Origin: JAGVVZ01 sp964373165
GTDB taxonomy: Archaea; Aenigmatarchaeota; Aenigmatarchaeia; CG10238-14
Direction of reading: 5' to 3'
Length of the DNA stretch: 9,885 nucleotides
Assembly: GCA_964373165.1 (NCBI GenBank)
Contig: CAYJTF010000033.1
Span: forward strand, 1-9,885
Notes under the pieces: model-generated
Database searches by the model: none
What the model saw: only the letters and a program-made list of their open reading frames with translations
Told to the model about the DNA's origin: nothing
Shown here: in pieces, positions 4,683 to 9,885 of the stretch
Layout: each line of letters opens with the position of its first letter
How positions within the stretch are numbered: the stretch's first letter is position 1
Made by a program: the position numbers and the translations under genes

Positions 4683-7028
4683 ATGCCTGTGGACAAAAAG
4701 CAAGTGATGAAGAAACTTCAACAAAATCCAGACAGATACTGGAGAGTAAAATTATTCGAAGACAAAGGTTTTACCAGGAAACAGTGCAAAAACTGTGGCA
4801 AATTTTTTTGGACATTAAAACCTGATAAAGAATTGTGTCAGGATCAACCATGCCAAACCTACCAGTTTATAGGCGATCCACCAACAAGCAAAAAATTAAG
4901 TTACATGGACACGTGGAAGACTGTTGAGAGTTTTTTTGTAAAAAAAGGTCATGCATCTGTCAGGAGATATCCTGTTGTTTGTAGATGGTATCCTCTATTT
5001 TTCAACATTGCTTCTATCATTGATTTCTACAGAATAGAAAATGGCAACCTAAGTTTTGAGTTTCCATCTAATCCATTGATAGTTCCTCAATTTTGCCTGA
5101 GGTTTAATGACATACCCAATGTTGGAATCACAGGCAAGCATTCAACATGTTTCTGTATGATAGGTCAGCACAGTCTCTATGATGGTAAAAATGGGTACTG
5201 GAAAGATAAATGCATAGAATTGGATTTTGACTTGTTAACAAAAGAATTTGGAATAAAAGATGATGAAATAATCTTCATTGAGGATATGTGGTTGGGCCCA
5301 GCTGCTTTCGGTACATCTCTTGAATATTTTGTCAGAGGATTGGAAGTTGGTAACGCAGTCTTTACAGAGTTTAATGGAACACCTGATAATTACACAGAAA
5401 TGAAAGAGAAAGTTATTGATATGGGAGCGGGCCTGGAGAGATTGGCGTGGATAACTAATGGCACTCCAACACAATACGATGTCACTTTCGAGCCTGTAGT
5501 TAAGCATCTGATAAAAGAATTAAACATAAATCCTGACTGGGAATTTTTCAATAGGTATGCAAAGCTTGCAGGCAATCTGAATTTAGATGAAGTAAAAGAT
5601 ATTAAGAAGGCAAGAGATCTCATAGCAAAGCAACTAAACGTCTCTGTCGATGTTTTGAATCAGAAAGTAAAACCAATGGAAGCTATATATGCAATAGCCG
5701 ATCATACAATGGCATTAACATTTGCAATATCCGATGGAGCATTACCTTCTAACGTTGGCGGTGGATATAATCTTCGTGTCATACTAAGAAGAGCTTTCAG
5801 CTTCATAGATGAAAATAAGTGGGCGTTGGACTTAACAAAAGTTTGTGAATTACATGCCAAACATTTAAAATATGTCGCTCCCGAACTAGCAAATCACATT
5901 GATGATATAAACAAAATACTAGATGTAGAAAGAAAAAGATTCAGTAATACTAAACAAAGAACCCAAAGAATAGTTGAAGATATTATCCAAAAAGGTGAAA
6001 ATATTGATGAAAACAAATTGATTGAATTGTATGATTCTGATGGGATAACGCCCGAATTAATAAGAGAATATAATCCTGACGTTAAGGTACCGTCTGATTT
6101 TTATATTAAAGTTACAAGCAAACACATGAAAGAAGATAAATTTGAAAAACAAACAGTAGATGTTTCTGGCTTGCCTCAAACACCATTATTATTTTACGAT
6201 GATCAAAACAAATTTGAGTTTAGTGCAAAAATTTTGAAATTTGTAGATAATCAATGGGTAGTTCTTGACAAAACATATTTTTATCCTGAGGGGGGAGGAC
6301 AAAAATCAGATATGGGATTCATTGGGTCAAACCCGGTTATGGACGTACAAAAAATAGGAAATGTCGTGTTGCATAAAATAGTTGGCAGCGTAAAGGAAGG
6401 TGAAGATGTAAACTGCAGAATAAATAAGGCTAGAAGAGAAATTCTGATGAGACATCATACAGCAACACACATTATTAACGCAGCTTCCAGGTCTGTCCTA
6501 GGTTCTCATATATGGCAACATTCGACAGAAAAAAATACAGATAAGGCAAGACTGGACATAACACATTATGACAATCTAACAGAACAAGAAATTGAGAAAA
6601 TAGAAGAAAAAGCAAACGAAATCATGCTGAAAAATTATCCAGTTAAGGTTGAATGTCTACCTAGAGTCGAGGCAGAGAAAAGATATGGATTTGGAATCTA
6701 TCAAGGCGGGGCCGCTCCTAATAAAAATATTAGAATTGTTTCTATAGGGAAGGATATAGACGTGGAAGCATGCGGTGGGACGCATGTTGAAAAAACTAAA
6801 GACGTCGGCTTCATATTGATATTAAGAACGAAAAGAATACAAGACGGCATAGTAAGATTGGAATACTGTTCTGGAGATGTAGCAGAGAAATATTTGAAAG
6901 AAAAATCAGATATATTAAAAGAAACTGCCGGTCTGTTTAAAACGAATGAAGATAATGTTGCCAGTAATGCTTTAGAATTATTTGAAAAATGGAAAGAAAA
7001 AAAGAAAGAATTAAAGAAGATGAAATAG
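4683..7028 (+). CDS. alaS: Alanyl-tRNA synthetase, archaeal type, lacking the C-Ala domain
   Basis: Class II synthetase that charges tRNA-Ala and hydrolyses Ser-/Gly-tRNA-Ala. In order: the archaeal N-terminal cysteine module (C35, C38, C52, C57); the aminoacylation core (SYMDTWKTVESFFVKKGHAS; RFNDIPNVGITGKHSTCF in the motif 2 region; GAGLERLAWITNGTPT in motif 3); a helical tRNA-recognition region with LPSNVGGGYNLRVILRRAF; YDSDGITPELI; a beta-barrel linker (TYFYPEGGGQKSDMG); and an editing domain with HxxxH (H592, H596) and CxxxH (C697, H701), the zinc and catalytic residues. The protein then stops at residue 781 in a lysine-rich helix (KEKKKELKKMK). Archaeal AlaRSs are usually about 900 residues, with a C-terminal C-Ala/DHHA1 dimerisation domain that is absent here. 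The next gene starts on the following base and is intact in its own family, so no hidden C-Ala frame remains. A split gene elsewhere cannot be excluded. Confidence 0.95.
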   Translation: MPVDKKQVMKKLQQNPDRYWRVKLFEDKGFTRKQCKNCGKFFWTLKPDKELCQDQPCQTYQFIGDPPTSKKLSYMDTWKTVESFFVKKGHASVRRYPVVCRWYPLFFNIASIIDFYRIENGNLSFEFPSNPLIVPQFCLRFNDIPNVGITGKHSTCFCMIGQHSLYDGKNGYWKDKCIELDFDLLTKEFGIKDDEIIFIEDMWLGPAAFGTSLEYFVRGLEVGNAVFTEFNGTPDNYTEMKEKVIDMGAGLERLAWITNGTPTQYDVTFEPVVKHLIKELNINPDWEFFNRYAKLAGNLNLDEVKDIKKARDLIAKQLNVSVDVLNQKVKPMEAIYAIADHTMALTFAISDGALPSNVGGGYNLRVILRRAFSFIDENKWALDLTKVCELHAKHLKYVAPELANHIDDINKILDVERKRFSNTKQRTQRIVEDIIQKGENIDENKLIELYDSDGITPELIREYNPDVKVPSDFYIKVTSKHMKEDKFEKQTVDVSGLPQTPLLFYDDQNKFEFSAKILKFVDNQWVVLDKTYFYPEGGGQKSDMGFIGSNPVMDVQKIGNVVLHKIVGSVKEGEDVNCRINKARREILMRHHTATHIINAASRSVLGSHIWQHSTEKNTDKARLDITHYDNLTEQEIEKIEEKANEIMLKNYPVKVECLPRVEAEKRYGFGIYQGGAAPNKNIRIVSIGKDIDVEACGGTHVEKTKDVGFILILRTKRIQDGIVRLEYCSGDVAEKYLKEKSDILKETAGLFKTNEDNVASNALELFEKWKEKKKELKKMK

Positions 7029-7976
7029 ATGATTCAAGTTCAGAAACTAATAAAGGGATCTGACAATGCAGTAGTTAATTGCATGGGAGTAAAACAAAAC
7101 GAACATGTGCTTATTTTAACAGATAAAAACATGCCAGAACAAATAGCAGAAGCTTTGAAAAAATCGTGTCTGAAGGTAAAGGCAAAACCTGATATTGTAT
7201 TTATGGAGCCATTAAAACAGGATGCAGAAGAACCAACAGCTGATATCGCAAAACTGATGATGGAATGTGATGTTTATTTTTTTGTGACTTCCAAATCTTT
7301 GTCTCATACAAAAGCAAGACGAAATACCAGTAAAGCCGGTATAAGAGGAGCATCCATGCCTCATGTATTAATAGAATCTTTTACAAGAGGTGGCATGACA
7401 GCTGATTATAATATTGTGAAAAAAAAATGCGAAGAAATGAATAAGAAAATATCAAATGCAAAAATATTGAATATAACATCTAAAAACGGCACAAATCTCA
7501 CGCTAAATGTTGGTAATTATAAATGGGATATGGACACAGGAATATTCCATGAAGATGGTGATTTTGGAAATTTGCCTGCTGGTGAAACAGAAACCGCGCC
7601 AAATTATGGCGAATCTAATGGCATATTGATAATAGATAAATGGGGGAGATATGGAAACAATATAAAAGTGCTGATTAAAGACGGCTTCGCTATAGAAATA
7701 GACGGATCTGAGTCTTTAGAAAATGATGTAAATGCTGTTGGAAAGCTTGGCAGAAATATTGCTGAAATCGGCATAGGGTGCAACCCCAAAGCATTGCTTA
7801 TAGGAAATGTTTTGGAAGATGAGAAAGTGTTTGGTACAGTGCATATTGCGTTAGGTAATAATATGTCATATGGTGGTGATGTAGATGTTCCACTCCATTT
7901 AGATGGCATTATTGCTAAACCAACACTGAGAGCTGATAATAAAATTTTGATTCAAGATGGTAAATGGATAATTTAA
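7029..7976 (+). CDS. Aminopeptidase T-like (M29 family) metallopeptidase
   Basis: A 315-residue protein of the leucyl aminopeptidase/aminopeptidase T (COG2309, M29-like) family, which removes N-terminal amino acids from peptides using two metal ions. Family landmarks are in order: NLPAGETETAP with E186; IAEIGIGCNP with E246; VLEDEKVFGTVHIALG with E265 and H272; and VPLHLDGI with H290 and D292. These are the positions where the family carries its metal ligands and catalytic acid, so the enzyme is probably active; substrate preference cannot be read. Length is slightly below bacterial relatives of about 370-415 residues but normal for the short archaeal branch (recollection, not alignment). Its ATG directly follows the alaS stop with no spacer, so expression is probably coupled to alaS, perhaps by translational reinitiation. 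No functional link to tRNA charging is evident. Confidence 0.85.
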   Translation: MIQVQKLIKGSDNAVVNCMGVKQNEHVLILTDKNMPEQIAEALKKSCLKVKAKPDIVFMEPLKQDAEEPTADIAKLMMECDVYFFVTSKSLSHTKARRNTSKAGIRGASMPHVLIESFTRGGMTADYNIVKKKCEEMNKKISNAKILNITSKNGTNLTLNVGNYKWDMDTGIFHEDGDFGNLPAGETETAPNYGESNGILIIDKWGRYGNNIKVLIKDGFAIEIDGSESLENDVNAVGKLGRNIAEIGIGCNPKALLIGNVLEDEKVFGTVHIALGNNMSYGGDVDVPLHLDGIIAKPTLRADNKILIQDGKWII

Positions 7977-8018
7977 TCAATAAATAAGAAAAAATAGCAA
8001 TATTAACATTACGCTCAT

Positions 8019-8501
8019 ATGGATGATATTATGAATGACAATATAATAAGAGCCGTTGAAAAATTAAAAAAATTAAATATTCCTTATAGGATTATTGAAC
8101 TTGGCGGAATTGGAAGAACATCACAAGATGTAACTAGATTAACAAATATCAATCTAAGAGAAGTTTGTAAAACGCTTATAGTGAGGACTGATAACAATAC
8201 TATGACTGCGGTTATATTGCCTGGACCATTTAAAATAGACAATAGAAAACTGAAAGAATTGCTAAAAACCAGAAACACAAGATTTCTTAATGAAGATGAA
8301 TTAAAACAGAGCACACCGTTTTCTCCTGGTGAAGTTTGTCCAATAATTATTGAAAAAATCCCAATATACATTGATAAAAGAGTTTTCGATACTAAAAAAG
8401 TAAATTTTGGATCGGGTGATCTTTATTTTGGAATCGAAATAAATTCTGATGATATAAACAAATGCATAAAAGGAGAAGTTGTTGATATAGCTGTTGAGTA
8501 A
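8019..8501 (+). CDS. YbaK/ProX-type aminoacyl-tRNA deacylase-like protein
   Basis: A 160-residue free-standing INS-superfamily (YbaK/EbsC/ProX) domain. Members hydrolyse misacylated tRNAs in trans, for example Ala- or Cys-tRNA-Pro, after the synthetase has released them. Visible features: IPYRIIEL; LREVCKTLIVRTD with the conserved lysine (K51); AVILPGPFKIDNRKL; the SPGEVCPI turn; PIYIDKRVFD; and the glycine motif GSGDLYFGIEI. The usual length is 150-165 residues, so it is complete. Substrate cannot be assigned from sequence. The start is uncertain: ATG 8031 (MNDNIIRAVEKL) fits the family N-terminus and has both a TATA-like AATATTAA 28 bases upstream and a GGATGAT ribosome-site-like run, whereas ATG 8019 adds only four residues. 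It stands 42 bases after the peptidase gene and is one base from, or overlaps, the next gene. With ileS and alaS it makes this a translation-fidelity neighbourhood. Confidence 0.88.
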   Translation: MDDIMNDNIIRAVEKLKKLNIPYRIIELGGIGRTSQDVTRLTNINLREVCKTLIVRTDNNTMTAVILPGPFKIDNRKLKELLKTRNTRFLNEDELKQSTPFSPGEVCPIIIEKIPIYIDKRVFDTKKVNFGSGDLYFGIEINSDDINKCIKGEVVDIAVE

Positions 8502-8502
8502 T

Positions 8503-9447
8503 ATGAAGAAACTATCCAAAAAATACATAGTTGTTTTAGGGTCGATAAATTTAGATATTGTAACAAAAGTACCAAGAATACCTAAAGAGAATGAGATAGT
8601 AATAAGCGACGGCTTAAAATTCATTCCTGGAGGAAAAGCTACAAATGCTGCAGTAGTTATGTCAAGACTGGGAAGCAACGTAATACTACTAGGGAAAACA
8701 GGTGACGATTCTTTTGGAAAGGAAGTTAGGAAACTATTGAACAGTGATGGTGTAAACACAGATTTCATTGATACAGATTCATTTTCTCCGACAGGAACAG
8801 CTATAGTTAATGTGAATCACAAAGGAAAAAACACTATAATAGTAAATGAAGATTCAAATGTCCGAATAACCAAAGATCACATTTCTAATTTTCTGAAAAA
8901 AATTGACAGGAATTCAATAAAGGTTGATTTATTTTATACAACACTGGAACCACTACCTGAAATAATAGAGTTTGCTATAGCGGAATTCAACAAAAGAAAT
9001 ATACCGATTTTTTGTGATGCTGCGCCACAAGCAAGACCTCTCCCAGAAAATTTTTATAAGTATATAGATTTTTTATCGCCTAATGAATATGAAGCGTCGG
9101 CTATGACTGGAATTAACATAACTGATGTTAAAACTGCGGAAGAGGCTGCAAAGCATTTAATGAAAAAAGGTGCAAATAATATTATTATAACTTTAGGAAA
9201 ATTGGGCGCTATTTTCTTTGGAAGAAATTCAACAAAATCCGCTTATTTTCCAGGCAATAAAGTTAATGTTATCGACGAGACAGCCGCGGGTGATGCTTTT
9301 AGGGGAGCTTTTGTTGTGGAATATTTAAAAACGAAAGATTTTCACAAATCAATGGAGTTTGCTAATAGAGTCGGTGCTTTTGCCACAACAAAATTGGGGA
9401 CTTATAACTCAATGCCGACAAGAAAAGAATTAGAAGTTTTAGACTAN
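8503..9447 (+). CDS. PfkB-family sugar kinase, ribokinase-like; 3' end in assembly gap
   Basis: A carbohydrate kinase of the ribokinase branch of PfkB, transferring phosphate from ATP to a sugar such as ribose or to a nucleoside. From the ATG at 8503: GSINLDIV (13-20) for substrate binding; PfkB signature 1 at G43-G-K-A-T-N48; SPNEYEA (192-198); signature 2 VIDETAAGDAF with the anion hole and catalytic base D264; and GTYNSMPTRKEL near the C-terminus, as in ribokinases. Signature 2 reads DETAAGD where relatives often have DTTAAGD or DTTGAGD. After 314 codons the reading frame reaches TA followed by the first N; TAA or TAG would end the protein at normal ribokinase length, so the gene is probably complete and the in-frame translation past the gap is artefact. 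A TTG at 8494, overlapping the upstream stop, adds three residues; the ATG one base after that stop is preferred. Ribokinase versus nucleoside kinase cannot be settled. Confidence 0.88.
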
Positions 9448-9456
9448 NNNNNNNNN
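9447..9456. other. Assembly gap (10 N)
   Basis: Ten unknown bases, a fixed-size placeholder typical of scaffolding; the true distance is unknown. Everything to the right is joined to the left only by scaffold evidence. The gap hides the probable stop codon of the sugar kinase and perhaps the 5' part of the next gene. Confidence 0.98.
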
Positions 9457-9545
9457 TATGAAATTCATATCACTCTAACTTTTCCTGTACACCAAGCTTA
9501 AAAGTTTTCAAACTATTAGTTTTGATAAAACTTTGATACAAATAA

Positions 9546-9863
9546 AGTGGTTATGATGCCGATCCAATTCAAAAGCCTCTTGTAAATAAGAAAGAAATCA
9601 TATCTATTCCTGAGTCTGAACTTGTTGAATGTATTAGAAAGTTACTTGAAAACAGACTAACAAAAAAACAAAGAAATATATTACAGTATTTAAACGAGAA
9701 TAAAGATGAAAGTGTAACAAGAAGCGTAAAAAATATTTCTTATTTGCTTAACTGTTCTGAATCATGCGTTTGGAATAACATAATCTCCTTAAAGAAATGT
9801 GGATTAATTGAAACAAACGGACGTGCAAGATTATCAAAAATTTCTAAAGTTCTTATCAGGTGA
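9546..9863 (+). pseudogene. Winged-helix-like ORF without a visible start (5' end lost or frameshifted)
   Basis: This frame stays open for 105 codons up to the TGA at 9861-9863 and reads like real protein: GYDADPIQKPLVNKKEII, then SIPESELVECIRKLLENR, then LTKKQRNILQYLNE, NISYLLNCSESCVWNNII and SLKKCGLIETNGRARLS. The last part has the helix-turn-helix-wing layout of a DNA-binding domain. The frame is closed upstream by TAA at 9543-9545 and contains no ATG or GTG and no TTG until deep inside, so it lacks a usable start. Either a frameshift (real or sequencing error) near 9540-9555, close to the scaffold gap, cut off its 5' part, or it is a decaying gene. The strong ribosome site overlapping its stop suggests it sits in an active operon, which favours error over decay. 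The family is not recognised. Bases 9457-9545 hold no other gene I can support. Confidence 0.55.
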
Positions 9864-9864
9864 T
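9858..9864 (+). promoter_or_regulatory. Strong ribosome binding site for a downstream gene
   Basis: AGGTGAT, seven bases complementary to the archaeal 16S 3' end, overlaps the stop codon of the preceding frame and stands four bases before a TTG at 9869. The arrangement copies the AAGGTG-N5-TTG start of ileS. Confidence 0.5.
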
Positions 9865-9868
9865 TCTG

Positions 9869-9885
9869 TTGAGTTTCATTTTTAT
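9869..9885 (+). CDS. Possible start of a gene cut by the window end
   Basis: TTG at 9869 opens a frame (Met-Ser-Phe-Ile-Phe...) that runs off the window after five codons. The only support is the ribosome site just upstream; nothing can be said of the product. Confidence 0.3.

Noticed and set aside
8301..8768. 155-codon minus-strand frame across ybaK-like and sugar-kinase genes
   Set aside because: It spans two well-supported genes in antisense, is Phe/Ser/Ile-rich as expected of a shadow frame, and shows no motif.
9457..9501. Extension of the sugar kinase through the Ns (YEIHITLTFPVHQA)
   Set aside because: The gap length is a placeholder, so frame across it is meaningless, and the ribokinase family is already complete before it.
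1..9885. CRISPR array, insertion sequence or attachment site
   Set aside because: No spaced direct repeats, transposase or integrase motif, or terminal inverted repeats were seen by eye on either strand.

Overview
The window reads as an AT-rich archaeal chromosome segment. The isoleucyl- and alanyl-tRNA synthetases are of archaeal type: the AlaRS has the archaeal N-terminal cysteine module and the IleRS has an HIGT signature. Several starts fit archaeal expression signals, either an AT-rich TATA-like box 25-27 bases before an ATG with no ribosome site (leaderless) or an AGGTG/GGTGAT ribosome site before ATG or TTG. Short proteins, tight spacing, a shortened AlaRS and a 10-N scaffold gap suggest a metagenome-derived small-genome archaeon, possibly DPANN. 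That lineage call is inference from gene content only.

Layout. Bases 1-111 hold a probable promoter and ribosome site for ileS (112-3024, +). Directly abutting it, convergent, is a two-gene minus-strand unit. It runs from a two-TM membrane-anchored winged-helix regulator (3376-3912) to a tiny exported protein whose mature part is nearly one third methionine (3025-3288). The 87-base spacer between them has two short inverted repeats. Divergent from the regulator, sharing a 53-base promoter region, is a two-CBS-domain protein (3966-4400, +), followed by a 61-residue single-TM protein of unknown function (4433-4618).

Next comes alaS (4683-7028), which ends before the C-Ala/DHHA1 domain. With zero spacing it is followed by an M29/aminopeptidase T-like protein (7029-7976). 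Then come a free-standing YbaK/ProX-type aminoacyl-tRNA deacylase-like protein (8019-8501) and a PfkB/ribokinase-family sugar kinase (8503-~9447), whose last codon runs into the gap at 9447-9456. After the gap is an open frame coding for a winged-helix-like protein with no visible start (9546-9863), then a strong ribosome site and possible TTG start of a further gene cut by the window end.

How the genes work together. Two tRNA synthetases with editing domains plus a trans-editing-type protein make this a translation-fidelity neighbourhood, with a peptidase and a sugar kinase as housekeeping neighbours. The most unusual unit is the Met-rich pair. The regulator's predicted outward loop has a Met cluster (NNMMRMMQGM) resembling the Met runs of the exported protein encoded just downstream. 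This suggests, without proving, a one-component membrane sensor and its metal-binding (Cu(I)/Ag(I)-type) exported target.
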